This document shows positions 55,863 to 64,000 of a DNA stretch of 64,000 bases, piece by piece; the first letter of the stretch is position 1, and the number at the start of each line of letters is the position of its first letter. Below the pieces are notes generated by a model. That model did not search any database, was not told the origin of the DNA, and saw only the letters and a list, made by a program, of their open reading frames with translations. This DNA comes from Mesorhizobium sp. M4B.F.Ca.ET.058.02.1.1. Its GTDB lineage: Bacteria; Pseudomonadota; Alphaproteobacteria; Rhizobiales; Rhizobiaceae. A program made the translations under genes and the position numbers. Where the stretch lies: the NCBI RefSeq assembly GCF_003952505.1, contig NZ_CP034450.1, positions 2,790,001 through 2,854,000 of the forward strand. The letters run 5' to 3'.

Positions 55863-56212
55863 TTGTGCTCCGTCTTCCCCGGCAGCGGCACCGCCGTCGT
55901 TTCGGCATGGCTGAACCGCCGCTTGGCCACCCTGACGATCCTGAGCCGGCTGGCGCAGTTCGGATCGGGACAGGCGATCTCGGCGTCCGACGTCATCCAG
56001 TCATTGGCGTGCGTCGGCCGCTGCTTGGCCGCCAGCAGCGGCAGCACGGCGGCTAGCGAATAGATCGAAAAGCCCTGCCCGGCCGGCAACGACAACATCT
56101 CGCCCTTTAGGTCGAAATAGTCGCCCGCCTTGGCGCCGCAATAGATCGGCTTGCCTTCGGGGATGACCGCCTCTACGCGAAGATCGAAGAGCTCGAAACT
56201 GTCGTCAGCCAT
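55859..56212 (-). CDS. TIGR04076-family protein
   Basis: ATG 56212 gives 117 residues. The pattern FELFDLRVEAVIPEG, CGAKAGDYFDLKGE, LPAGQGFSIYSLAAVLPLLA, NDWMTSDAEIACPDPNC and RLRIVRV matches the TIGR04076 family as I know it. Function of the family is unknown; the Cys pairs (a single Cys early, then CPDPNC) suggest metal binding. It overlaps both neighbours, DUF3830 and the aldo/keto reductase. This gene set suggests a small pathway for one imported compound. Confidence 0.8.
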   Translation of the reverse strand: MADDSFELFDLRVEAVIPEGKPIYCGAKAGDYFDLKGEMLSLPAGQGFSIYSLAAVLPLLAAKQRPTHANDWMTSDAEIACPDPNCASRLRIVRVAKRRFSHAETTAVPLPGKTEHK

Positions 56213-56696
56213 TTGAGGCCTCCACCAGGCTGAAGGAGATGTCGGAGGCGCCGTTGCGGCGGATGACGGCGCAGGCAGTGGCGAACTGATCGCGCTCCTC
56301 GGCAACCACCTGCGCCACCACGCTGCCGGCGAGCCAGCCGATCGGGAACAGAAGCCGCGCGCCTGGCCCGTAGAACAGGCCGATGTCGAAGATGGCATTG
56401 GGGTTGCCGCCCCAGACGCGCCGCGGCACGTAGGACAGCACGATGTCGCCAGGCTGCGGCGTCAGCGTCGCGTTTTCTGCTGGCAGAGGCTGAGCATAGG
56501 CCTGGCCCGCAAGATCGGCAGCGGGAACCGGACAGGAGATTTCAGGCCCGGTCCACATCGCATGGATGCCGGGGATGATCCGCGGCCTACCGAGATAGGC
56601 ACCCAGGAAAGCAACGTTTTCCGGCGCTTTCTCGGGCAGCAACAGCGCCGTCACGGAAAGCTTCGAGCGCGGCTCGGTGATCCTGATGGAAGTCAT
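56205..56696 (-). CDS. DUF3830-family protein
   Basis: ATG 56696 overlaps the GntR stop codon (ATGA) and gives 163 residues; the longer open frame upstream is out-of-frame read-through of the GntR gene. Blocks include ENVAFLGAYLGRPRIIPGIH, AMWTGPEISC, PGDIVLSYVPRRVWGG and IFDIGLFYGPGARLLFPIGW. DUF3830 proteins have a cyclophilin-like fold and occur with amide or pyrimidine-type catabolic and transporter genes. Biochemical role unknown. Confidence 0.82.
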   Translation of the reverse strand: MTSIRITEPRSKLSVTALLLPEKAPENVAFLGAYLGRPRIIPGIHAMWTGPEISCPVPAADLAGQAYAQPLPAENATLTPQPGDIVLSYVPRRVWGGNPNAIFDIGLFYGPGARLLFPIGWLAGSVVAQVVAEERDQFATACAVIRRNGASDISFSLVEASNG

Positions 56697-57424
56697 GTCT
56701 GGTCTTTCGCTGCCGATTGCAGCTTGTGGCGCAGGAAGGTGAACGGCCGGCTGATATCGGCGACAAGCGCTTCGCGCGCTGCCTGAGCGTCCTGCGTGGC
56801 CAGCGCCGTGACGATACGGCGGTGATACTGGGCTGTGTCGACCTCGCCGGCTTCCGAAAAGGCGTAGATGGCGACGCGGATGCAGGGGCCAGATTGCAGC
56901 CACAGGCTCTCGATCATCGGGATCAGCACCGCCGAGCCGCAGGACCGGTAGATTTCGAAATGAAAGCTCTGGTTCAGCGTCACTTCGCGATCGACATCCT
57001 TCTTGTGCTTGAGCGCGCGCATTTCGTCCCATTCGCCCAGAATGGTCTCGATGGTGGCGATCTGGCGCGGGCCCATGCGGGTCGCGGCCAGTGCAATCGC
57101 TTCGCCCTCGATCAGGATGCGAGCGCGCAAAAGATCGTCGATGCGTTCCAGCGTGATCGGCGGCACGCGCACCGAGCGGTTGGGCAGCGCTTCCAGGGCC
57201 TTTTCGGTGATCAGTCGTCCGAGCGCCTCGCGCACCGGCATGGTCGAGGTCACCAGCGCGTCGGCAAGGCCGCGGATGGTCAGCATCTGGCTTGGCTCGA
57301 ACAGGCCGCCAATCAGAGCGCGGCGCAGCTCTGAATAGACCCGGTCCTGAACGGTCTCTCGGCCGACAGGCGCAAGCTGGGCGCCGATCGCATCGTTCTT
57401 CCGCTCGGCGGTAGCCTTCTGCAT
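56693..57424 (-). CDS. GntR-family regulator (FCD-type) of the transporter locus
   Basis: This 243-residue protein has the winged helix at about residues 25-90 (VQDRVYSELRRALIGGLF, IRGLADALVTSTMPVREALG, NRSVRVPPITLERI) and an FCD ligand domain (LNQSFHFEIYRSC, AQYHRRIVTAL, AREALVADI). It is the first gene of the minus operon and lies divergent from livG. The intergenic region holds two GTGATCA sites, good candidates for its operators. It probably represses both directions until the transported compound or a product is present. Confidence 0.92.
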   Translation of the reverse strand: MQKATAERKNDAIGAQLAPVGRETVQDRVYSELRRALIGGLFEPSQMLTIRGLADALVTSTMPVREALGRLITEKALEALPNRSVRVPPITLERIDDLLRARILIEGEAIALAATRMGPRQIATIETILGEWDEMRALKHKKDVDREVTLNQSFHFEIYRSCGSAVLIPMIESLWLQSGPCIRVAIYAFSEAGEVDTAQYHRRIVTALATQDAQAAREALVADISRPFTFLRHKLQSAAKDQT

Positions 57425-57516
57425 GGCGTTCCGATCCTGGCCCGTTTTTGGCCGGCTTCTCTTTTGACAAGGGCTTGGCCGTTTTCGGCTTGCGGATAAA
57501 ATTAAAGCCGAATACC

Positions 57517-57538
57517 GTGATCAAAGCAAGTGTGATCA
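57517..57538. promoter_or_regulatory. Paired GTGATCA operator candidate between GntR and livG
   Basis: GTGATCA occurs at 57517-57523 and again at 57532-57538, fifteen bases apart; the second is within the perfect palindrome TGTGATCACA (57531-57540). FCD-type GntR regulators often bind TGATCA-centred palindromes. The site is 50 bases before the livG start, over the likely promoter. Confidence 0.55.
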
Positions 57539-57587
57539 CATATCAAAATTCAGAAAGCGACAACGATCGCTGCGGCCAGAGGGACTG

Positions 57588-58388
57588 ATGATCGAGACGG
57601 CGACACAGCATGGGCCGGAGACCCGTGCGCCGGTTCTGACAGCGAGCAACCTCGTCAGGCGCTTCGGTGGTCTTGTCGCGGTCAACGACGTGTCGTTCGA
57701 GGTAGGGTCGGGCGAAATCCTCGGACTAATCGGTCCGAACGGCGCCGGAAAGACGACGATGTTCGACCTTCTGGCCGGCAGCATCCTGCCAACCAGCGGC
57801 GAGATCCGTCTCAACGGGACCCTGGTATCGGGCGAGGCCGCGCACCGCCGCATCGGACGTGGCCTCGGCCGCACCTTCCAGATTCCGCGGCCGCTGCCCA
57901 ATTTGACGCTGATCGAGAACGTCATGCTTGCCGCGCAAGGGCAGACCGGCGAGCGGCTGCTTGCCAATTTCCTCACGCCGTGGCGGGTCGCCGCCGAGGA
58001 GAGAGCCGCCGCGAGGAAAGCCGCCGAGTTGCTGGAACTCGTCTCGCTGACCCGGCTGGCGCACGAGCCGGCACGCGTGCTTTCCGGCGGCCAGCGCAAG
58101 CTGCTCGAACTCGCCCGCGTGATGATGGCCGACCCGGCGATCATCCTGCTCGACGAGCCGGCGGCCGGCGTCAACGCCACCCTGCTCGAGGTCATCATCG
58201 ACCGCATCCGCGACATCAACGAGAGCGGCATCACCTTCCTGTTGATCGAGCACAACATCGACATGGTGACGCGGCTTTGCCACCGCGTGCTGGTGATGGC
58301 GAGCGGCGAGCTCTTGTGCGAGGGCACCGCCGACGAGGTGGCGCGCGACCAACGCGTCATCGAGGCCTATCTCGGGGGCGCGGCATGA
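57588..58388 (+). CDS. livG: Branched-chain-type ABC transporter ATP-binding protein LivG
   Basis: This 266-residue ATPase has Walker A GPNGAGKTT, the LivG-specific GRGLGRTFQIPRPLPNLTLIEN, signature LSGGQRKLLELAR, Walker B IILLDEPAAGVN and H-loop LLIEHNID. The order of domains and the length fit LivG rather than LivF. It energises import through LivH/LivM together with LivF. The stop overlaps the livF start (ATGA), as usual in this operon type. Confidence 0.95.
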   Translation: MIETATQHGPETRAPVLTASNLVRRFGGLVAVNDVSFEVGSGEILGLIGPNGAGKTTMFDLLAGSILPTSGEIRLNGTLVSGEAAHRRIGRGLGRTFQIPRPLPNLTLIENVMLAAQGQTGERLLANFLTPWRVAAEERAAARKAAELLELVSLTRLAHEPARVLSGGQRKLLELARVMMADPAIILLDEPAAGVNATLLEVIIDRIRDINESGITFLLIEHNIDMVTRLCHRVLVMASGELLCEGTADEVARDQRVIEAYLGGAA

Positions 58389-59152
58389 GTGAAGCCGTGC
58401 TTGACGTCAGTGAACTCGAGGCCGGCTACGAGCCTGGGGTGCCGATCGTGCGCGGCGCCTCGATCACTGTCAACAAGGGCGAGATCGTCGTCGTCCTCGG
58501 GCCGAACGGCGCCGGGAAGTCGAGCCTGATCAAGGCCGTCGCCGGCCTTGTTCCGATCAGCCGGGGCAAGGTGCTGCTCGATGGCAAGGACATCACCGCG
58601 GCGCCGGCGCACACCATGGTCCGCCTCGGCCTTGCCTTTGTGCCGCAGACCGAAAACGTCTTTCCAATGATGTCGGTGGAGGACAATCTGAAGGTCTCCT
58701 GCGGCATTTTCGAGCGGCGCGAGGCGCCGGGCCGTGTCGAAGAGATGTACGCCATGTTCCCCGACTTGGCGCGCCAGCGCCGAGCCGCGGCCGGCAATCT
58801 TTCCGGCGGGCAACGGCAAATGCTGGCCGTGGCGCGAGCGCTGATCGTCCATCCCAAGGTGCTGGTGCTCGATGAGCCGTCGGCCGGCCTGTCGCCGAAA
58901 TTCGTGTCGATGGTGTTCGAAATGCTTTCGGCCATTCGCAAGTCCGGCGTCACCATCCTGCTGGTCGAACAGAACGCCAAGGCAGCGCTCGCCATCGGCG
59001 ACCGCGCCTATGTGCTGGTCGAGGGCAAGGATCGCCATGAGGGCGTTGCCTCCGAACTATGGAACGATCCGGTTGTGGCCGAGCTCTATCTCGGCCAGCG
59101 CCCTCTCAGCACAAAGAAGACGGGGCACGCCGAGAACGGAGGCGCGGCATGA
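58385..59152 (+). CDS. livF: Branched-chain-type ABC transporter ATP-binding protein LivF
   Basis: ATG 58385 overlaps the livG stop and gives 255 residues; an upstream extension in this frame lies within livG and is not coding. Motifs are Walker A GPNGAGKSS, LGLAFVPQTENVFPMMSVEDN with the Q-loop, signature LSGGQRQMLAVAR, Walker B VLVLDEPSAGLSP and H-loop LLVEQNAK. It is the second ATPase of the importer. Its stop overlaps livH. Confidence 0.95.
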   Translation: MSEAVLDVSELEAGYEPGVPIVRGASITVNKGEIVVVLGPNGAGKSSLIKAVAGLVPISRGKVLLDGKDITAAPAHTMVRLGLAFVPQTENVFPMMSVEDNLKVSCGIFERREAPGRVEEMYAMFPDLARQRRAAAGNLSGGQRQMLAVARALIVHPKVLVLDEPSAGLSPKFVSMVFEMLSAIRKSGVTILLVEQNAKAALAIGDRAYVLVEGKDRHEGVASELWNDPVVAELYLGQRPLSTKKTGHAENGGAA

Positions 59153-60057
59153 GTCTGCAATTTGTCGTCGACGGGTTGCTGACCGGCTCGATGATCGGCC
59201 TCGGAGCGATAGGCGTGACGCTGACCTACTCCATTCTGCGCTTCTCCAATTTTGCCCATGGCGACTTCATGGCCTGGGGCACCTATGCGACGCTCGCCGT
59301 CGTCAGCGCCATCGGCGCGATCTTCGGCAAGGTGGCGCCGATCGCGCCCCTCTCCTTCGGCTGGCCACTCCTGGTCGCACTTGTTGTCGGCATGGCCTTC
59401 ACAGCGCTGCTGGCACTGCTCCTCGACAAGGTGCTGTTTTCGCGGCTGCGCGCGCAGGGCCAGGCGATCATCGTGGTGATGGCGAGCTTCGGCGCCTCGA
59501 TGGCGCTGCGCAGCCTGCTCGAATTCACCTTCAGCTCGCGGCCGACCTATTTCAGCCGGGCGATCCAGATCGCCATGCCGGTCGGCTTCGGTATCCGCAT
59601 CACGCCCGACCAGATCGCCTTGCTATTGCTGACCATCGTGCTGGTTCTCGGCGTGCATCTCCTGATGACGCGCACCCAGATCGGGCGCGCCATGCAGGCG
59701 CTCAGCCAGAATGCAGCTCTTGCCCGCATCGTCGGCATCGACGTCGCCGGCGTGGTGCGCGTCACCTGGATCCTTGGCGCGGCCCTTGCCTGCGTGGCCG
59801 GCGTGATGATCGGCATTTTGGTGCAGATCCGCCCCTTCATGGGTTTCGACATGCTGCTGCCGATGTTTGCCGCCGCCATCCTCGGCGGCATCGGCAGCAT
59901 TCCGGGCGCAGTGCTCGGCGGCCTGATTATCGGAATCGCCGAAGCCGGGGCGGTGCAATTGATCGGCGCCGAATGGCGCGCCGCCGTGTCCTTCATCATC
60001 CTGATGGCGGTGCTTTTCGTGCGGCCGATCGGCCTTTTCGGAGTTCGGGAGAGATGA
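59149..60057 (+). CDS. livH: Branched-chain-type ABC transporter permease LivH
   Basis: This 302-residue inner-membrane permease starts in overlap with livF. Typical blocks are GLGAIGVTLTYSILRFSNFAHGDF near the N-terminus (first ~40 residues), GRAMQALSQNAALARIVGID for the ATPase-contact loop, and AAAILGGIGSIPGAVLGG near the end. Multiple hydrophobic segments agree with the family. It pairs with LivM. Confidence 0.94.
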   Translation: MSLQFVVDGLLTGSMIGLGAIGVTLTYSILRFSNFAHGDFMAWGTYATLAVVSAIGAIFGKVAPIAPLSFGWPLLVALVVGMAFTALLALLLDKVLFSRLRAQGQAIIVVMASFGASMALRSLLEFTFSSRPTYFSRAIQIAMPVGFGIRITPDQIALLLLTIVLVLGVHLLMTRTQIGRAMQALSQNAALARIVGIDVAGVVRVTWILGAALACVAGVMIGILVQIRPFMGFDMLLPMFAAAILGGIGSIPGAVLGGLIIGIAEAGAVQLIGAEWRAAVSFIILMAVLFVRPIGLFGVRER

Positions 60058-61028
60058 TCGACCTCGTAGGCTACGGCGCATTCTTCCTGACCACCGCGCT
60101 GATCTTCTCGCTGGTGACGCTCGGGCTCAACCTGCAATGGGGGCTGACCGGCCTGTTCAATGTCGGGCTCGCCGGCTTCGTCGCCATCGGCGCCTACACC
60201 TCGGCCTTGCTGACCACGCCCGACGATGCCGCACGCGTGGGCGGCTTCGGCCTGCCGATCCTGGCCGGCTGGCTTGGCGCCATGGTCGTCGGCGGTATTG
60301 CCGCCGCGCTGACCGGCATCGCCACACTGCGTCTCAGGTCCGACTATCTTGCGATCACCACATTCGGCGTCGCCGTCGTCGTGCAACTGGTCGCGCTCAA
60401 CGCACAAAAGCTCACCGGCGGCCCGTTCGGCATCGGCTTCATTCCGCGCCCCTTCGGCAGCCTCGCCGAGACCCCATTGCTGTTCAACCTCTCCAACCTT
60501 GCCATCGTCTGCGCGGTCACGCTGATCGTCTATCTGGCCCTGGAGCACCTGTCGCGCAGCCCGTGGGGGCGGGTGCTGAAGGCGCTGCGCGAGGACGAAC
60601 GCGCGGCGATCTCGCTCGGCAAGAGCGCGCGCTTCTACCGGGTCCAGGCTTTTGCCGTCGGCGGCGCCGTCATGGCGCTGGCCGGCGCGTTGCAAGCGCA
60701 TTTTACCGGTTTCATCGCGCCCGACAATTACCTGCCGATCCTGACCTTCCAGGTCTGGGTGATGCTGATCGTCGGCGGCTCGGGCAGCAATACCGGCGCC
60801 GTCGTCGGCAGCATCCTGGTGTGGGCGATATGGGCAGGATCGGGCACCATGACCAGCATCCTGTTCTCGCCCGAGCAGCAGGCACGCGCCGCTTCGCTGC
60901 AAATCGTCGCCATCGGCGTGATGCTGTGCGTCATCCTCCTGGTCCGGCCGAACGGCCTGTTCGGTGAACGGCCGCGGCGAATGCGCTTCGGCAAGCGAGC
61001 GAAGGCCACCGCCAGCGAGAGGTCCTGA
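60054..61028 (+). CDS. livM: Branched-chain-type ABC transporter permease LivM
   Basis: This 324-residue permease overlaps livH by ATGA. Family blocks are LGLNLQWGLTGLFNVGLAGF, TLRLRSDYLAITTFGVA, WGRVLKALREDERAAISLGK for the ATPase-contact loop, and VMLIVGGSGSNTGAVVGS. The C-terminus is basic. It completes the importer with LivH, LivF, LivG and the binding protein encoded on the other strand. Confidence 0.94.
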   Translation: MIDLVGYGAFFLTTALIFSLVTLGLNLQWGLTGLFNVGLAGFVAIGAYTSALLTTPDDAARVGGFGLPILAGWLGAMVVGGIAAALTGIATLRLRSDYLAITTFGVAVVVQLVALNAQKLTGGPFGIGFIPRPFGSLAETPLLFNLSNLAIVCAVTLIVYLALEHLSRSPWGRVLKALREDERAAISLGKSARFYRVQAFAVGGAVMALAGALQAHFTGFIAPDNYLPILTFQVWVMLIVGGSGSNTGAVVGSILVWAIWAGSGTMTSILFSPEQQARAASLQIVAIGVMLCVILLVRPNGLFGERPRRMRFGKRAKATASERS

Positions 61029-61033
61029 ACCCA

Positions 61034-62323
61034 ATGGCGCGACAGGAAGCGCTTTCGTTGTGGCACGCGGTCAGTCGCGATCGCCTTCCCCGGCCAGCGC
61101 TGGAAGACAGGCTCGATGTCGACCTTGCCATCGTCGGCGGCGGCTTTACCGGTGTTTCGACGGCCCTGCATGCCGCCGCCAAAGGTCTTTCGGTGGCTGT
61201 CCTCGAAGCCGAAATCATCGCTTGGGGGGCGACCGGCCGTAATGCAGGCTTCGTCGTGCCGAACTTCGCCAAGATGGATCCGGACGCCATATCCGCGCAT
61301 CTCGGCCCCCAGCGCGGCGAGCGGCTGATCGAATTCGCCGCCGGCAGCGCCGACCTCGTCTTCGGCCTCGTAGAGCGGCATGGCATCGCCTGCGACGCCG
61401 TGCAGAACGGCTGGATACAGGCGGCGCACTCATGGGCTGCTCTCGAAAAAATCCGATCCCGCGCCAGGCAATGGGCGGAGCGCGGCAGGCCGGCCGTGAT
61501 GCTGGACCCCCAGCAGACCGAGGCGTTGACCGGTGCCTGTGGTTATGCCGGCGGTTGGATGGACCACTCGGGCGGGGTGCTCAATCCGGTCGAATTCGCG
61601 CGCGGCTTGGCCGATGCCGCCGAAAAGGCCGGCGCGCGGATTTTCGAGCACACGCGCGTCACATCGATCGACCGTGCGTCCGACGGCTGGACGCTGAAGA
61701 CGCCTTCGGGTTCACTGCGTGCCGGCAAGGTGCTGATCGCCACCAACGCCTATGGCGGAGGGCTCAACCCGACACTGCGGCGGACCTATTTCCCGCTGAA
61801 GGTTTTCCAGATCGCGACACAGCCCTTGCCCCCGAAGGCGCGCCAGCGCCTGCTGCCAGGCGGCCAGGGTTTTTCCGACACCAGACGCAATCTCATCACC
61901 TTCCGCTTCGATGCCCAGAACCGGCTGATCAGCGGCGGCATGCATGTGGTGAGCGCGGGCGCCGACGGGCGCGTGCCGCAAATACTCTGGCGGCGAATAG
62001 CGCGGTGTCTGGAGCTGCCTGACCTGCCGCCGCTTGAGTATAGTTGGTCGGGGATCGCCGCCGTCGAACCGGATTTCCTGCCGCATCTGATCGACCTCGG
62101 CCCAAGTCTGATCGCCGCGCGCGCCTGCAACGGGCGCGGCATCGCCATGACCACGGCCATGGGCAAGGTGCTGGCCGACTGGGCGGCCGGGACAGAAGCG
62201 CGGAGCCTACAGCTGCCATTCGCGCCGGCAGCGCCGATCCCGTTCCACGGCCTGCTGCGCTATGCGCCCAACATGCTGTTGCCGTGGAGCATGCTGCGCG
62301 ACCGGCTGGATCGGACTGGGTAG
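61034..62323 (+). CDS. FAD-dependent oxidoreductase (DAO family)
   Basis: This 429-residue enzyme has the N-terminal FAD-binding motif DLAIVGGGFTGVSTALHAA with the following Glu (VAVLEAEIIAWGATGRNAGF), the GGWMDHSGGVLNP block and the C-terminal SWSGIAAVEPDFLPHL and CNGRGIAMTTAMGKVLADW segment. DAO/PuuB-type enzymes oxidise amines, amino acids or polyamines to aldehydes or keto acids. It follows livM by 5 bases and is the last gene of the plus operon, so the imported compound is probably an amine or amino acid derivative that it oxidises. Confidence 0.92.
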   Translation: MARQEALSLWHAVSRDRLPRPALEDRLDVDLAIVGGGFTGVSTALHAAAKGLSVAVLEAEIIAWGATGRNAGFVVPNFAKMDPDAISAHLGPQRGERLIEFAAGSADLVFGLVERHGIACDAVQNGWIQAAHSWAALEKIRSRARQWAERGRPAVMLDPQQTEALTGACGYAGGWMDHSGGVLNPVEFARGLADAAEKAGARIFEHTRVTSIDRASDGWTLKTPSGSLRAGKVLIATNAYGGGLNPTLRRTYFPLKVFQIATQPLPPKARQRLLPGGQGFSDTRRNLITFRFDAQNRLISGGMHVVSAGADGRVPQILWRRIARCLELPDLPPLEYSWSGIAAVEPDFLPHLIDLGPSLIAARACNGRGIAMTTAMGKVLADWAAGTEARSLQLPFAPAAPIPFHGLLRYAPNMLLPWSMLRDRLDRTG

Positions 62324-62339
62324 GGGAGGTTCCGACGGT

Positions 62340-62625
62340 CGCGGTGATCGCGACCTCGTCGCCGACTTTGATGCTGCCCTTCGCGCTACGCTAGCCGCAG
62401 CTGGCTGCGCATCCGCCGGATCGAGGCGTTCACCGCCTTTCTCGAGGCGGGCAACCGGAAGGCCTCCGACGTGATCGAGATATCGCCCGGCTGGACCGCT
62501 ATTGGAAGGCGACCCGTCCGAACTATCGCTCGGTCGACTTCCCCGACTTCAAGCTCTCCCGCGACCGCACCGACGAGCAAATCTCCGTCGTCATCGCCGA
62601 CCAGGGGCTGGATCATGTGCAGCGG
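62340..62625 (+). pseudogene. Degraded coding remnant after the FAD oxidoreductase
   Basis: One frame reads SWLRIRRIEAFTAFLEAGNR and another, shifted, reads RLDRYWKATRPNYRSVDFPD and DEQISVVIADQGLDHVQR. Together they look like an ordinary protein broken by at least one frameshift. The first part resembles the start of a helix-turn-helix domain, but I cannot name the family. It overlaps the end of the acyltransferase on the other strand. Confidence 0.4.
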
Positions 62626-63778
62626 CCGACGCCGGCGTCGTTTCCAGCATCGTCTTGCGGCCGAAGCGCTGGACGACGAAACGGCCAGCCTTCTGGCCCG
62701 GAATCTCGATCAGGTTATAGGTGATCCAAGACAGCAGGCTAACCGTTGGCAGGACAATGAGAAGGACGATCGCGAAGCGAAGCGGCGCCACCAGATCGTG
62801 GCCATATTGCGTGATGACGAAAGCCGCGACCGGTTGGAGAACCAACAGATGGATCAGGTAGATGCTGAAGGAAAGCTCTCCCATCAGATGAAAGAACCGG
62901 TTGCCGAGCGTCGTGGCTATCCTTGCTGCCACGACAGCCGCCATTCCCGGCAGCATCCGATAGAGCACAAGCGCAAAGAAGCCCATCACCAGCACTTCGC
63001 GTATCAGCAGCTTTCCCAGCCCATATTCGCCGCCATAGGGCAGCGCCGCCAACAGCATGGCCAACGCCAGATGGAGAATGGGCCGTAGCCGGCTCGGATG
63101 CAGAACGCCGGCCAAAAGCATCCCGCACAGGAATATCTGCATCTTCAGCGCCAGGAACGACGGCATCGGAAAATGCACCGACATTTGCCCCATCGCAAAC
63201 ACGACGAGGCCGCCGAGCGCCGCGATCAGCACGGCGCTCCGTATCCAGTCGAGCCTGCGGACAAGCAGCATGACGGCCGGAAAGACCGCGTAAAACTGCA
63301 TCTCCAGCCCCAGGCTCCAGTCGGGAAGCGGCGTGCGGTAGGCGAAATTCGGCAACAGGCCAAACAGGAACAGAAGATGGGCGACGATGTTCTTCAGGCC
63401 GCTGTCGAGGTAACGCTCGGGCGCCTGATGCGATCTCAGCAGGAAGTCGTCGATGACCGTCCTGGATTCGTAGAGATAGGGCCCGAGCGCCAGCGCCAGG
63501 AAAAGCATGACATAGAACAGCGGCGCTATCCTGAAGTAGCGGCGTGTCCAGAATTTCAGCCAGGTCTCCGGACTTTGCCAAGGCTCCCTGTCCTGGCGAA
63601 GCTGGTAGTGGAACACCATCAGGAAACCGGACAGCATGATGAAGAGATCAACGCCGAGATCCGGTTCGCCCAGGACCGGAACACGCCAGCCGGTCAGAAG
63701 CAGACAGTGCCCGACAAGCACCCACATCGCGGCAAGCGCCCGAAGCCCGTCCAGGCATTCGACACGGGATCGGGTCAT
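62591..63778 (-). CDS. Acyltransferase family 3 (OafA/NodX/ExoZ-type) membrane protein
   Basis: This 395-residue protein is a polytopic membrane acyltransferase. The start ATG 63778 follows AAGGAG at five bases. The family hallmark ECLDGLRALAAMWVLVGHCLL contains the Arg and His used in catalysis; LGVDLFIMLSGFLMVFHY and WTRRYFRIAPLFYVMLFLAL follow. About ten membrane segments are visible, and SFSIYLIHLLVLQP is near the end. Such enzymes transfer acetyl or other acyl groups to surface polysaccharide, exopolysaccharide or Nod factor. It stands alone, so its substrate cannot be assigned. Confidence 0.93.
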   Translation of the reverse strand: MTRSRVECLDGLRALAAMWVLVGHCLLLTGWRVPVLGEPDLGVDLFIMLSGFLMVFHYQLRQDREPWQSPETWLKFWTRRYFRIAPLFYVMLFLALALGPYLYESRTVIDDFLLRSHQAPERYLDSGLKNIVAHLLFLFGLLPNFAYRTPLPDWSLGLEMQFYAVFPAVMLLVRRLDWIRSAVLIAALGGLVVFAMGQMSVHFPMPSFLALKMQIFLCGMLLAGVLHPSRLRPILHLALAMLLAALPYGGEYGLGKLLIREVLVMGFFALVLYRMLPGMAAVVAARIATTLGNRFFHLMGELSFSIYLIHLLVLQPVAAFVITQYGHDLVAPLRFAIVLLIVLPTVSLLSWITYNLIEIPGQKAGRFVVQRFGRKTMLETTPASAAAHDPAPGRR

Positions 63779-64000
63779 GCGAACTCCTTGAGAGCGGGAG
63801 CTTCAGCAATGCAAATCGTTCATCAAGGCAGGCCGGTGGCCGGGATGATACTGACACGCCAAAACCCCGTGCAGAAAACCCCGCCGCGAGGAGTTTCGAG
63901 CCGGTGCGCTGATATCGCAATGCAACAAATTTAACGCAGTGCAACATGAGCGGAGGTTTTGGGGGACCCGGGAGGAAAGGCGGAGGCCGGAACTGCCGAT
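63779..64000. other. Intergenic region at the right edge
   Basis: No gene or structured element was recognised in these 222 bases upstream of the acyltransferase. The promoter of that gene should lie here but no clear boxes were seen. Confidence 0.5.

Noticed and set aside
56697..57539. N-terminal extension of the DUF3830 gene (frame open to 57539)
   Set aside because: This stretch is the GntR gene read in another frame. The ATGA overlap at 56696 marks the true start.
59547..61034. Long minus-strand open frame across livH/livM
   Set aside because: It is a shadow of two overlapping, well-conserved permease genes; the product is Gln/Asp/His-rich and featureless.
1..64000. CRISPR arrays, tRNA or rRNA genes, phage genes
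   Set aside because: I looked for regularly spaced short repeats, cloverleaf-like sequences and rRNA-like conserved stretches and saw none. Covariance-model searches (tRNAscan-SE, Infernal) would be the decisive test.

Overview
The window reads as a high-GC chromosomal region of an alphaproteobacterium of the order Hyphomicrobiales (Rhizobiales), most likely Mesorhizobium or a close relative. This is inferred from gene families and codon usage, not from a marker gene. No rRNA, tRNA, CRISPR array, intact transposase or integrase was recognised.

Region 1 (1-30 kb, all on the minus strand) is a surface-protein export locus. One gene of 25.9 kb (29379 to 3451) encodes a protein of about 8,642 residues. 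It has a LEPR-XLL-type N-terminal motif, about forty beta-strand repeats, Calx-beta-like modules, a dockerin-like EF-hand pair, a long RTX calcium-binding block, two LamG-like domains and a C-terminal matrixin-type zinc motif. Two export genes follow: a GAF-HlyD membrane fusion protein, then (2 bases further) a membrane protein with a PqqD-like N-terminus, an M50 metalloprotease core and a HlyD-like C-terminus that runs off the left edge.

Region 2 (30-41.3 kb) is accessory. Three diverged copies of a ~235-bp sequence (30257, 36017, 41279) each start with a core resembling the 3' end of guaA and cut the region into two ~5-kb segments. This looks like tandem accretion of related genomic islands without visible integrases. 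The first segment carries a TetR regulator, a spermidine/putrescine-type binding protein, an N,N-dimethylformamidase-like enzyme pair and a broken XRE-type regulator. The second carries a small secreted protein, a winged-helix/TPR regulator, an ABM-like protein and an adenylate cyclase/TPR protein.

Region 3 (41.5-52.7 kb) is an aromatic or hydroaromatic catabolic locus arranged around a GntR regulator. The minus-strand operon encodes an intradiol dioxygenase, HpaH-type hydratase, HpaI-type aldolase and a solute-binding domain protein. The plus-strand operon encodes a TIM-barrel isomerase/dehydratase, a polar-amino-acid-type ABC transporter (one permease frameshifted), a shikimate/quinate dehydrogenase, an HpaF-type isomerase, type II 3-dehydroquinase and a Gfo/Idh/MocA dehydrogenase. 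The set fits uptake of quinate or shikimate, conversion through 3-dehydroshikimate, and ring cleavage.

Region 4 (53-62.3 kb) is a branched-chain-amino-acid-type ABC transporter locus. A compact minus operon holds GntR, DUF3830, TIGR04076, aldo/keto reductase, SnoaL-like and the binding protein. Divergent to it are livG, livF, livH, livM and an FAD oxidoreductase. A paired GTGATCA operator candidate lies between them. The window ends with a degraded coding remnant and a membrane acyltransferase.
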